NCBI GenBank assembly: GCA_002309175.1
Contig: DBWX01000004.1
Location: 1,221-18,325, forward strand
Reading direction: 5' to 3'
Source of the DNA: Ruminococcaceae bacterium UBA1227
GTDB lineage: Bacteria; Bacillota; Clostridia; Oscillospirales; Acutalibacteraceae
Length of the DNA: 17,105 nucleotides
The notes under the pieces are model-generated. The model was given only the letters and a program-made list of their open reading frames with translations. It was not told the DNA's origin and did no database searches. The translations under genes and the position numbers were made by a program. Shown piece by piece: positions 1 to 7,657 of the stretch; the first letter of the stretch is position 1, and each line of letters opens with the position of its first letter.

Positions 1-326
1 CACTCCACTGCGGTATCTGCGGTGAGCACGGCGGCGACCCGACATCCGTTGAGTTCTGCCACCAGATAGGTCTCGATTACGTTTCCTGCTCACCTTTCCG
101 TGTACCTATCGCTCGTCTTGCAGCAGCTCAGGCCGCTATCAAGTATGAGAAAGAGGACAAGAAGAAGGAAAACGAAGAGAAGGCCCGCGAAGCAGTCAAG
201 AGCATTGCCGAAGGCGCAAAAGAGGCGGTTGATGCCATCTCCGATGTAGCACAGGCAAGTGTAAAGGGCGTAAAAGCCGGTTTTGAAGCTGCGAAAGAAG
301 CTTTCAATAACGACATGAAGAAATAA
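1..326 (+). CDS. ppdK: Pyruvate, phosphate dikinase, C-terminal end (5' partial)
   Basis: The reading frame is open from the left edge (first full codon at base 3) to a TAA at 324-326. PPDK interconverts pyruvate, ATP and phosphate with PEP, AMP and pyrophosphate in the cytoplasm. The visible part starts with CGICGEHGGDP, followed by SVEFCH and YVSCSPFRVPIARLAAAQAA. This is the hallmark end of the PEP/pyruvate-binding TIM barrel and includes the active-site Cys-Gly-x-Cys-Gly-Glu region. Clostridial PPDKs that I recall stop just after the ARLAAAQAA segment. This one continues for about 60 residues rich in Lys, Glu and Ala (for example EGAKEAVDAISDVAQ), predicted by eye to form one or more amphipathic helices. 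A strong terminator follows 12 bases after the stop, so the gene is the last of its transcript. The identification is firm; the role of the tail is unknown. Confidence 0.95.
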   Translation, partial: LHCGICGEHGGDPTSVEFCHQIGLDYVSCSPFRVPIARLAAAQAAIKYEKEDKKKENEEKAREAVKSIAEGAKEAVDAISDVAQASVKGVKAGFEAAKEAFNNDMKK

Positions 327-338
327 TTCTGGCAAATG

Positions 339-374
339 AAAAGACGGGATCGTATTTTACAGTCCCGTCTTTTT
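339..374 (+). terminator. Rho-independent terminator of ppdK
   Basis: An 11-bp perfect stem (AAAAGACGGGA at 339-349 pairing with TCCCGTCTTTT at 363-373) encloses a 13-base loop. The right arm runs directly into a T tract ending at 374. It lies just after the ppdK stop and ends 11 bases before the Shine-Dalgarno site of the next gene. The acyltransferase gene must therefore rely on read-through or on a promoter that I cannot see. Confidence 0.9.
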
Positions 375-384
375 GCAAATATTC

Positions 385-390
385 GGAGGT
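385..390 (+). promoter_or_regulatory. Ribosome binding site that sets the acyltransferase start
   Basis: GGAGGT precedes the ATG at 394 by 3 bases, which is short but usable. The in-frame TTG at 373 lies inside the terminator T tract and has no Shine-Dalgarno sequence, so it is not a credible start. Confidence 0.7.
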
Positions 391-393
391 ATC

Positions 394-1548
394 ATGGCAG
401 AGAAACAAGTCAGCAGGACAGACAGGTTCTGGTTCGTGGCGCAGCGCCTGACCGGACCGGTGGTCAAAGCTATGTACAACATTGAAACGGATATAGTTGA
501 TATCGACGGTCCGTTCATTGTCATAGCAAACCATACAAATAATCTGGATCCGCTTTTCGTGGCTTACGCATTCCCGAAGAGCCCGATCTCTTTTGTTGCT
601 TCTGAGCATATTTTCAGGCTCGGATTTGTTTCAAAGATTATTGAGTACTTCCTGGCGCCGATTCCGAGGAAGAAGGCGTCCTCCGGCGCGGACACGGTCA
701 AGGCCTGTCTTCGCGCGACGAAGGCCGGACGAAACGTCGGCCTCATGGCGGAGGGCGAAGCCTCATGGGACGGCATTACCATGCCCGTCTTTTCCGCGAC
801 CGGAAAGCTCGTAAAATCCTCGGGAGCATCCCTTGTTACGATGAGGATTGAGGGCGGCTATCTCTCGAAGCCCCGCTGGGCTGAGAAACGCCGCCACGGC
901 AGAATTAAGATAAATGTCGCAGGCATTTATTCCCCGGAAGAGCTTGAAAAGATGAGCGCGGGCGAAGTGCTTGAAGCCATAACAAAGGACATTTATTACA
1001 ACTGCTGGGAGCACCCGGATGTCTCCTATGTCGGAACCGACAAGGCGGCGGGACTTCCGAGGGCACTCTTTATATGCCCGCGCTGCGGACATGTCGATTC
1101 GCTTGAGGCTGTGGGTGACACCGTCCGCTGCTTCAGGTGCGGAGCCACCGCAGAGGTGCAGGGCAACGGCACTCTTAAAGGCACTTTCGGTCCTGAGAAC
1201 ATTGCCGAATGGGACAAGATTCAGTTTGAAAGACTGAAGAACCTCGACTATGTACGCGAGAGCGAAGAGGTTTTCTTCTCTGACAAAAATGTCACCTTAA
1301 AGCAGATTGGTCCCGGTCATAAAGAGACCGTTTTAGGTGACGGATTTACATTGCAGCAGATGAAAGACAGACTGGTCTGCGGCATGTGCACGTTTTTGCT
1401 GGACGATATCTCAAATATGGCCATGACTCAGGCAAAAAGGCTTCTCTTTTCTTATAAAGGAAGTTATTATGAAATTAAGGCGAACGATACATCGTCCATG
1501 CGAAAGTATCTCGCTTTTTGGCAAAACAGAGAACCGGAGGATAAATAA
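394..1548 (+). CDS. PlsC-like acyltransferase with internal zinc ribbon
   Basis: This is a 384-residue protein. Residues about 30-175 resemble the glycerolphosphate (PlsC/LPLAT) acyltransferase fold: block I NHTNNLDP holds the HX4D dyad (His47, Asp52), and FVASEHIFR fits the second block. Block III is divergent: MAEGEASWDG keeps the Glu-Gly pair (about 120-121), but the Thr-Arg that usually follows is Glu-Ala. A zinc ribbon follows, with two CxRCG knuckles at Cys228/231 and Cys246/249 separated by 14 residues. After it comes a C-terminal region of about 120 residues that I do not recognise. Typical PlsC proteins are 200-260 residues, so this is an extended architecture. No transmembrane helix is obvious; membrane contact would be peripheral. 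Its stop codon abuts the symporter start, so the two genes are co-translated. An acyl-CoA or acyl-ACP-dependent lysophospholipid acyltransferase role is inferred; the true acceptor is unknown. Confidence 0.75.
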   Translation: MAEKQVSRTDRFWFVAQRLTGPVVKAMYNIETDIVDIDGPFIVIANHTNNLDPLFVAYAFPKSPISFVASEHIFRLGFVSKIIEYFLAPIPRKKASSGADTVKACLRATKAGRNVGLMAEGEASWDGITMPVFSATGKLVKSSGASLVTMRIEGGYLSKPRWAEKRRHGRIKINVAGIYSPEELEKMSAGEVLEAITKDIYYNCWEHPDVSYVGTDKAAGLPRALFICPRCGHVDSLEAVGDTVRCFRCGATAEVQGNGTLKGTFGPENIAEWDKIQFERLKNLDYVRESEEVFFSDKNVTLKQIGPGHKETVLGDGFTLQQMKDRLVCGMCTFLLDDISNMAMTQAKRLLFSYKGSYYEIKANDTSSMRKYLAFWQNREPEDK

Positions 1549-2931
1549 ATGGATTTTTCCGCTTATGAAGTCTGGGCTTTAATGATACAGATAGGTATCC
1601 TGCTTGCAGCCCTTTTACTTGCAAATTTTATGAGGCAGAGCAGCCCTCAGATAAAGAAGACCCTCATGCCCGTTGCGGTTATAGCGGGATTTCTGCTCCT
1701 CGCGCTGAAGTATATCTTCAGGGGAGCGGGAATAGAACTCATAGACGGACAGCTCTATGAGAAACTGGTTTATCACGCCATAGCGCTCGGCTTTATCGCC
1801 ATGTCGCTTCGCACGACCGATGACGCAGACCGCGAGGGCGGTACACTCACCGGTGTGAAATCCGGAGCTATAATTGTGAGCTCCTACCTCGTACAGGGTA
1901 TTGTCGGACTGAGCATCACCATTCTTCTGGCGAAGACGCTTATGTCGACACTCTTCCCTGCCGCAGGCATGCTTCTTCCCATGGGCTTCGGCCAGGGACC
2001 CGGCCAGGCAAACAATGTCGGTACGACCTATGAGATGGCCGGCTTTGCGGGCGGCCGAAGCTTCGGTCTTGCCGTTGCCGCCTGCGGATATATCGTTGCC
2101 TGCACCGTGGGTGTAATAATCCTGAACGTGCTCCGCAGAAGGAACAAGCTCACAATCCGCAAGGAGGCCGCAAAGGAGCAGGAACTCTCCGTAGGCTTCT
2201 TCCAGGGTGAGGATGAGCTTCCCGTCTCTGATTCGATTGACAGACTTTCAATTCAGGTGGCGCTTATATTTATTGTTTATATGCTCACCTATTTTGTCAC
2301 AATCGGTCTTACGACCGCGTTCAATGCAATCGGAATAGGCAATATGTTAAACTCCATCCTCTGGGGATTTAACTTCATCATAGGCTCTGCTGTCGCGATA
2401 CTTGTCCGTGTCTGCTTCAAGCAGGGACAGAAAAAGAACATCATTAAAAAGCAGTACCAGAACAACTATCTCTTAAACCGTATGTCCGGTTTCTTCTTTG
2501 ATATCATGATTGTTGCCGGTATCGCTTCAATTGAGATAGAGGATCTTAAAGGTCTCTTTGTTCCGTTCATACTCATCTGTGCAGCCGGAGCGGTTGTGAC
2601 ATGGTTCTGGCTCGCGGCGGTATGCAAGAAGGTATACGGCAGTTATTACTACGAAGGACTCCTTTCAATGTTCGGTATGATGACCGGCACAATAGGATCC
2701 GGTGTCCTTCTTCTCCGTGAGATTGACCCGAACTATGAGACTCCCGCAGCAAACAATCTTATTCTCGGAAGCTCTTTCGGTATTCTCTTCGGTGCTCCGA
2801 TGCTCGTGCTTATCGGCATAGCCAAGGAGGGACTCGGCAAGGCTCTGATGACGGTGGGAATCCTGCTCATTTATCTTGCAATACTTATTGCCGTCATACT
2901 TCTTGTTAAACCCAAAAGTAAAAAAGACTGA
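1549..2931 (+). CDS. GltS-like sodium/glutamate symporter
   Basis: This is a 460-residue, very hydrophobic membrane protein with about ten to twelve membrane segments. It appears to be built as two related halves around a cytoplasmic loop (about 195-235, charged). Each half has a Gly-rich re-entrant-type stretch: GFGQGPGQANN at 146-156 and MFGMMTGTIGSG at 374-385. This two-hairpin plan is that of the GltS (ESS) sodium:glutamate symporters. E. coli GltS is about 400 residues, so this member is longer, and the exact substrate may differ. A GGAGG at 1536-1540 precedes the ATG, and the preceding gene's TAA ends at the base before the ATG. The gene ends at a hairpin shared with convergent ileS. 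The family is moderately certain; glutamate as substrate is an inference from the family. Confidence 0.62.
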   Translation: MDFSAYEVWALMIQIGILLAALLLANFMRQSSPQIKKTLMPVAVIAGFLLLALKYIFRGAGIELIDGQLYEKLVYHAIALGFIAMSLRTTDDADREGGTLTGVKSGAIIVSSYLVQGIVGLSITILLAKTLMSTLFPAAGMLLPMGFGQGPGQANNVGTTYEMAGFAGGRSFGLAVAACGYIVACTVGVIILNVLRRRNKLTIRKEAAKEQELSVGFFQGEDELPVSDSIDRLSIQVALIFIVYMLTYFVTIGLTTAFNAIGIGNMLNSILWGFNFIIGSAVAILVRVCFKQGQKKNIIKKQYQNNYLLNRMSGFFFDIMIVAGIASIEIEDLKGLFVPFILICAAGAVVTWFWLAAVCKKVYGSYYYEGLLSMFGMMTGTIGSGVLLLREIDPNYETPAANNLILGSSFGILFGAPMLVLIGIAKEGLGKALMTVGILLIYLAILIAVILLVKPKSKKD

Positions 2932-2935
2932 ATAA

Positions 2936-2966
2936 AAAAGGCGCTCGAAAGAGCGCCTTTTCTTTT
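2936..2966. terminator. Bidirectional Rho-independent terminator between the symporter gene and ileS
   Basis: AAAAGGCGCTC (2936-2946) pairs perfectly with GAGCGCCTTTT (2951-2961) around a GAAA (GNRA) tetraloop. A T-rich tract follows on the + strand, and the A tract at 2934-2939 gives U residues on the - strand. It begins 5 bases after the symporter stop. Its + strand T tract touches the ileS stop codon (2965-2967), so it can end both convergent transcripts. Confidence 0.9.
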
Positions 2967-5900
2967 AGTTCTTTTTGACACCGAAGGTGGCATCTTCACC
3001 ATTGATGTCCCACTTTGCGGTGTAGCCGTCAAGCTTGCCTACTATAATCTCGTCGCAGAGGACGTCGCCCATGATGGCTGACTTGTTCTCCTCGGCGATT
3101 CTCTTTATCTTTTCGGAACCGTCGACATAGATGTTGATACGGTCCATGACTTCAAAGCCCGCATCCTTTCTCATGGTCTGTACTTTTGAGATAATCTCGC
3201 GTACAAAGCCTTCGGTGATGAGCTCGTCGGTGAGAGTCGTGTCAATTGCGACGGTCACACCGAAGTCGGAGAGGCTGTAGTAGCCTTCCTGCTGCTTGGT
3301 CTCGATGAGGAGATCGTCAGCGGTGAGTTCTATATCGCCTGTGGAGATGCTGAGCTTTAAGACTCCCGTCTCGTCGAGTTCGGCCTTTGCCTTGCTGCCG
3401 TCAAGCTCGGTGAGTTTCTGACGGATTTCGTTCAGCTGAGGGCCGTACTTAGGACCGAGTGTTCTCATCTGCGGTTTGAAGCTGTATGAGAGGAGGTCGG
3501 AAGCGTCATCAACAAAGCTGATTTCTTTAATATTGAGCTCATCCTTGATGATGTCTCTGCAGTAGTCGTCAAGCTCCTTGTTCGCCTTGACGAACATCTT
3601 CGCGAGCGGCTGACGGTTTTTAATGTTGGAACCGTTTCTGCACGCGCGTCCGAGGCCGACAATGAGGAGAACCTCCTCCATGTTGTCCTCGAGTTCTTTG
3701 TCAATCCACTCAGTTTTAACTGAAGGGAAATCGCAGAGGTGAATTGACTCGGGCGCGCTCTTGTCGTTCTCGCGAACGAGGTTCTGGTAGATGTCCTCGG
3801 TGATGAAAGGAATCATCGGTGCGGCGACCTTGGCGGTTGTGACGAGCGCCGTGTAGAGCGTCATATAGGCATTGATCTTGTCCTGTGTGAGCTCTGTAGC
3901 CCAGAAGCGTTCACGGCAGCGGCGTACATACCAGTTGGAGAGTTCGTCCACGAACTCGGCGATGTATTTTGCTGCCTCCGGAATTCTGTAATTCTCGAGA
4001 TTCTCATCGACGCCCTTGACCATGGACTGCATCTTTGAGAGACACCATCTGTCCATTGTCGAGAGTGAGGAGTAGTCGAGAGTGTACTTCGAAGCGTCGA
4101 AGTTGTCTATATTGGCGTAGAGTACGAAGAACGCATATGTGTTCCAGAGCGTACCCATGACCTTGCGCTGTCCCTCGGATACGGCCTTGCCGTAGAAACG
4201 GTTGGGAAGCCAGGGCGCCGAATTGGTATAGAAGTACCAGCGTATGGCGTCGGCGCCGTAGGTCTCGAGGGCCTCGAACGGGTCGACGGCGTTGCCCTTT
4301 GACTTACTCATTTTCTGGCCGTTCTCGTCCTGTACGTGGCCGAGGACGATTACGTTTTTAAACGGAGCCTTGTTGAAGATGAGGGTTGAGATTGCAAGGA
4401 GCGAGTAGAACCAGCCTCTTGTCTGGTCGACTGCCTCTGAGATGAAGTCGGCCGGGAACTGCTGCTCAAAGAGATCCTTGTTCTCAAACGGATAATGGTG
4501 CTGTGCGAAAGGCATGGAGCCCGAGTCGAACCAGCAGTCGATAACTTCGGGGACCCTGTGCATCTCTTTGCCGCACTCGGGGCATTTGATTGTAACGGCA
4601 TCGATAAACGGGCGATGCAGTTCGATGTCATCCGGGCAGTTGTCCGACATTGACTTGAGTTCCTCTATGGAACCTATCGCGTGTCTGTGGCCGCATTCGC
4701 ATTCCCAGACGTTGAGCGGAGTGCCCCAGTAACGGTTTCTCGAGATGGCCCAGTCCTGAACGTTCTCGAGCCAGTCGCCGAAGCGGCCCTTGCCGATGCT
4801 CTCGGGGATCCAATTTATCGTGTTGTTGTTTCTGATAAGATCGTCGCGGACCTCGGTCATCTTTATGTACCAGGATTCGCGTGCGTAGTAGATGAGGGGA
4901 GTGTCACAGCGCCAGCAGTGCGGGTAGCTGTGTTCAAACTTCGGGGCGTCAAAGAGGAGACCCTTCTTGTCGAGGTCGACAAGAATCTTCGGGTCGGCAT
5001 CCTTGACGAAGATGCCTTCGTAGTCCGTCTCGGCAGTCATGTTGCCCTTGCCGTCGACGAGCTGTACGAAGGGCAGGTCGTAGTTCCTGCCGACGTTGGC
5101 GTCGTCCTCACCGAAAGCGGGAGCTATATGGACGATACCCGTACCGTCTGTCATTGTTACATAGTCGTCACAGCAGACGAAGAAGGCTTTCTTGTGCTGC
5201 TTTTCGGCTATGGGTGTTGCATAGTCAAAGAGGGGCTCGTACTCCTTGTACTCGAGGTCCTTGCCCTTCATTGTCTCAAGGATTTCATAGGGCTTCTCGT
5301 CGCCTTCGGCAAGCTTTGAGAAGTTTGCGTCAAGAAGAGCGGTTGCGAGATAGTATACCTTTCCGTCCTTTGCCTTCGCCTTGCAGTATTCGTCATCCGG
5401 GTTTACGCAGAGGGCGACGTTTGAGGGGAGTGTCCAAGGGGTTGTCGTCCAGACAAGGAAGTATGCGTCCTCGCCGACAACCTTCATTCTGACGACTGCG
5501 GAACGCTCCTTGATGTCCTTGTAGCCCTGGGCTACTTCGTGAGATGAGAGCGGCGTTCCGCAGCGCGGGCAGTACGGGACTATTTTGAAGCCCTTGTACA
5601 TAAGACCCTTGTCGTAGATCTGCTTGAGTGCCCACCACTCTGATTCGATAAAGTCGTTGTGGTATGTGACGTAAGGATTGTCCATGTCGGCCCAGAAACC
5701 TACCGTGCCGGAGAAATCCTCCCACATTCCTTTATATTTCCATACGTTTTCCTTGCACTTCTCGATGAAAGGTTCAAGGCCGTATGCTTCAATCTGCTCT
5801 TTTCCGTTGATGCCGATTTCCTTCTCGACCTCAAGTTCAACGGGGAGACCGTGTGTGTCCCAGCCGGCCTTTCTCGGCACATAGTAACCCTTCATTGTGC

Positions 5901-6108
5901 GGTATCTCGGAATCATATCCTTGATGACGCGGGTTAAGACGTGGCCTATGTGGGGCTTGCCGTTCGCCGTGGGCGGGCCGTCATAGAATACGTAGGACGG
6001 ACCTTTCTTCTCCTCGGTCTTTTCGAAAATCTTCTCTTCTTTCCAGAAGTCCAGTACCTGCTTCTCGCGTTCAACGAAGTCCAGGTTGGGTGATACTTTT
6101 TTGTACAT
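2965..6108 (-). CDS. ileS: Isoleucyl-tRNA synthetase, long type-2-like form
   Basis: This 1047-residue class I synthetase charges tRNA-Ile with isoleucine in the cytoplasm. Visible motifs are PHIGH at 52-56, GWDTHGLPVE at 82-91, the editing-domain segments TTTPWTLPSN (221-230) and GTGIVHIAPAFGEDD (322-336), and KMSKS at 599-603 followed by the anticodon-binding helical region. The length, the GPPTANGKPHIGH wording, the C-terminal segment DTTLTDELITEGFVREI, and the lack of a C-terminal CxxC zinc site all match the longer type 2 (eukaryote-like) IleRS rather than the E. coli type of about 938 residues. The start at 6108 is chosen because GGAGGT lies 6 bases upstream; a longer frame reaching 6153 would place the ribosome site inside the gene. 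The gene has its own promoter and a short leader, and is convergent with the symporter gene. Confidence 0.97.
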   Translation of the reverse strand: MYKKVSPNLDFVEREKQVLDFWKEEKIFEKTEEKKGPSYVFYDGPPTANGKPHIGHVLTRVIKDMIPRYRTMKGYYVPRKAGWDTHGLPVELEVEKEIGINGKEQIEAYGLEPFIEKCKENVWKYKGMWEDFSGTVGFWADMDNPYVTYHNDFIESEWWALKQIYDKGLMYKGFKIVPYCPRCGTPLSSHEVAQGYKDIKERSAVVRMKVVGEDAYFLVWTTTPWTLPSNVALCVNPDDEYCKAKAKDGKVYYLATALLDANFSKLAEGDEKPYEILETMKGKDLEYKEYEPLFDYATPIAEKQHKKAFFVCCDDYVTMTDGTGIVHIAPAFGEDDANVGRNYDLPFVQLVDGKGNMTAETDYEGIFVKDADPKILVDLDKKGLLFDAPKFEHSYPHCWRCDTPLIYYARESWYIKMTEVRDDLIRNNNTINWIPESIGKGRFGDWLENVQDWAISRNRYWGTPLNVWECECGHRHAIGSIEELKSMSDNCPDDIELHRPFIDAVTIKCPECGKEMHRVPEVIDCWFDSGSMPFAQHHYPFENKDLFEQQFPADFISEAVDQTRGWFYSLLAISTLIFNKAPFKNVIVLGHVQDENGQKMSKSKGNAVDPFEALETYGADAIRWYFYTNSAPWLPNRFYGKAVSEGQRKVMGTLWNTYAFFVLYANIDNFDASKYTLDYSSLSTMDRWCLSKMQSMVKGVDENLENYRIPEAAKYIAEFVDELSNWYVRRCRERFWATELTQDKINAYMTLYTALVTTAKVAAPMIPFITEDIYQNLVRENDKSAPESIHLCDFPSVKTEWIDKELEDNMEEVLLIVGLGRACRNGSNIKNRQPLAKMFVKANKELDDYCRDIIKDELNIKEISFVDDASDLLSYSFKPQMRTLGPKYGPQLNEIRQKLTELDGSKAKAELDETGVLKLSISTGDIELTADDLLIETKQQEGYYSLSDFGVTVAIDTTLTDELITEGFVREIISKVQTMRKDAGFEVMDRINIYVDGSEKIKRIAEENKSAIMGDVLCDEIIVGKLDGYTAKWDINGEDATFGVKKN

Positions 6109-6114
6109 TCTCGT

Positions 6115-6120
6115 ACCTCC
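6115..6120 (-). promoter_or_regulatory. Ribosome binding site of ileS
   Basis: On the - strand GGAGGT sits 6 bases before the ATG at 6108. It fixes the start 15 codons downstream of the longest possible reading frame. Confidence 0.85.
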
Positions 6121-6174
6121 TTGTATGATGCCTTTCTCTTCAACACCATACATTATTAATAAAACGCAAAGACA

Positions 6175-6203
6175 AGTTTAGCACAACAAAATCGCGCGGT
6201 CAA
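6175..6203 (-). promoter_or_regulatory. Probable sigma-A promoter of ileS
   Basis: Reading the - strand, TTGACC (6203-6198) and TAAACT (6180-6175) are separated by exactly 17 bases. Transcription would start near 6168, giving a leader of about 60 bases, too short for a classical T-box. The -35 overlaps one end of an inverted repeat at 6201-6213. Confidence 0.65.
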
Positions 6204-6213
6204 TTGTTAATTG
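6201..6213. repeat. Short inverted repeat in the divergent promoter region
   Basis: CAATT-GTT-AATTG is a perfect 5+5 palindrome. It overlaps the ileS -35 element (6198-6203) and lies 25 bases upstream of the glmM -35. It could bind a regulator of either gene, but in AT-rich DNA a repeat this short may be chance. Confidence 0.35.
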
Positions 6214-6215
6214 TT

Positions 6216-6235
6216 TATAATGTTATATAATGTTA
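6216..6235 (+). repeat. Tandem 10-bp direct repeat upstream of the glmM promoter
   Basis: TATAATGTTA occurs twice in direct succession (6216-6225 and 6226-6235), one helical turn apart, ending 2 bases before the glmM -35. Each copy contains a TATAAT. The second copy has TTGTTA 16 bases upstream (6204-6209), so an additional promoter is possible. The AT-rich block could also act as an UP element. Confidence 0.5.
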
Positions 6236-6237
6236 TG

Positions 6238-6265
6238 TTGACATTGGGCACAAATCAATTATAAT
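6238..6265 (+). promoter_or_regulatory. Consensus sigma-A promoter of the glmM operon
   Basis: TTGACA (6238-6243) and TATAAT (6260-6265), both perfect consensus hexamers, are separated by 16 bases. Transcription should start near 6272. AAAGGAG at 6285-6291 is placed 7 bases before the glmM ATG. This suggests strong housekeeping expression of the operon. Confidence 0.88.
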
Positions 6266-6298
6266 GGACACGTATTCGATTTTGAAAGGAGTAAATCT

Positions 6299-7657
6299 AT
6301 GGGTAAGTATTTCGGTACAGACGGATTTCGCGGCAAGGCAGGCGTTGACCTGACCTCAGAGCACGCGTTTAAGATCGGCCGTTATCTCGGCTACTATTAT
6401 TCCAACAAACATGAAGGCGCAAAGATTGTAATCGGCAAAGATACAAGACTTTCATCTTATACATATGAAGCTGCGCTTGCGTCGGGCATTACATCGTCCG
6501 GCTGCGACGCTTATCTTCTTCACGTAACCACTACACCGTCAGTCAGCTTTATCACAAGAACAGAGAACTTTGACTGCGGTGTAATGATTTCTGCCTCTCA
6601 CAACCCGTTCTATGACAACGGTATCAAGCTCATGAACGACAACGGTGAGAAGATGGACGACGATCTCCAGGATGAGATTGAGAAGTATATCGACGGTGAA
6701 ATCCCCGAGATTCCCTTCGCTTCCGAGGATAAAATCGGTAAGACAATCGACTTCTACAACGGCAGAAACCGTTACATCGGTTACCTCACAAACCTCGCAA
6801 CGAAGAGCTTTGAGAACTGCAAAGTCGGTCTCGACTGCGCAAACGGCGCTTCCTGGATGGAGGCCCAGTCCGTATTCCAGGCTCTCGGTGCCAAGACATA
6901 TGTCATAAACAACGAGCCGAACGGTATCAATATTAACAAGGATGCAGGCTCAACACATATTGAAGGTTTAAAGAAGTTCGTACGTGAGAACAATCTCGAT
7001 GTCGGATTTGCCTTCGACGGCGACGCAGACCGCTGCCTTGCCGTTGACGAGCTCGGCAACGAGGTCAACGGCGACATAATCATGTATGTCGCCGCGAAGT
7101 ATCTCAAAGCTCATGGACAGCTGCCGTCAAACACCGTAGTTACGACAATCATGAGTAACTTCGGTCTCTACAAGGCCCTTGACAAGTGCGGCATCGGCTA
7201 TGAGAAGACAGCTGTCGGTGACAGATATGTCTATGAGAACATGAAGGCTTATGACCACATGCTCGGCGGCGAGCAGTCCGGCCATATAATCTTCAGAAAG
7301 TATGCGCACACCGGTGACGGTCTCATCACCGCCATCATGCTCATGAACATTCTCGTTGACACCATGCTTCCTCTGTCGGTACTTGCTGCTGATATCCGCA
7401 TGTACCCTCAGGTTCTGAAGAATGTAATCGTCGATGACAAGGATGGTACAATGAACGATCCTGCAGTCATGAAGGCTGTACAGGAATGCACGGACAAGCT
7501 CGGTGACAACGGCCGTGTACTTCTCAGAAAGTCCGGCACTGAGCCCGTGCTTCGCGTAATGGCTGAGGCCGGTTCTGATGCGGAATGCGAGGAGAACGTC
7601 GACTACATCATCGCAGCGATGGAGAAATCAGGACATCTTATTGAGGTGAAGAAATAA
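6299..7657 (+). CDS. glmM: Phosphoglucosamine mutase
   Basis: This 452-residue enzyme of the alpha-D-phosphohexomutase family interconverts glucosamine-6-phosphate and glucosamine-1-phosphate on the way to UDP-GlcNAc and peptidoglycan. The start MGKYFGTDGFRG is typical of GlmM. The phosphoserine loop ISASHNPFYDNGIK places the catalytic Ser at 100. The metal loop is DGDADR at 240-245, the sugar-binding loop GEQSGH at 324-329, and the phosphate-binding loop RKSGTEP at 410-416. All four domains and key residues are present, and the length is normal for the family. It is the first gene after a consensus promoter, and its stop codon overlaps the next start by one base (TAATG), so the beta-helix protein downstream is likely translated in step. 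Confidence 0.96.
   Translation: MGKYFGTDGFRGKAGVDLTSEHAFKIGRYLGYYYSNKHEGAKIVIGKDTRLSSYTYEAALASGITSSGCDAYLLHVTTTPSVSFITRTENFDCGVMISASHNPFYDNGIKLMNDNGEKMDDDLQDEIEKYIDGEIPEIPFASEDKIGKTIDFYNGRNRYIGYLTNLATKSFENCKVGLDCANGASWMEAQSVFQALGAKTYVINNEPNGININKDAGSTHIEGLKKFVRENNLDVGFAFDGDADRCLAVDELGNEVNGDIIMYVAAKYLKAHGQLPSNTVVTTIMSNFGLYKALDKCGIGYEKTAVGDRYVYENMKAYDHMLGGEQSGHIIFRKYAHTGDGLITAIMLMNILVDTMLPLSVLAADIRMYPQVLKNVIVDDKDGTMNDPAVMKAVQECTDKLGDNGRVLLRKSGTEPVLRVMAEAGSDAECEENVDYIIAAMEKSGHLIEVKK

Noticed and set aside
373..393. Upstream TTG start giving a seven-residue longer acyltransferase
   Set aside because: The TTG lies in the T tract of the ppdK terminator and has no ribosome site, while GGAGGT precedes the ATG at 394.
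4681..5319. Long open frame (212 codons) on the + strand
   Set aside because: It lies fully inside ileS on the opposite strand, has no ribosome site, and its low-complexity Val/Leu-rich translation resembles no family. It is a codon-bias shadow.
6109..6298. Possible T-box or other riboswitch between ileS and glmM
   Set aside because: No T-box consensus is seen, the ileS leader from the visible promoter is about 60 bases, and no glmS-ribozyme-like core is apparent before glmM.
6260..6298. NagR-type operator (dre-like palindrome) at the glmM promoter
   Set aside because: No convincing inverted repeat of the TGGTATAGACCA kind was found downstream of the -10 or overlapping it.
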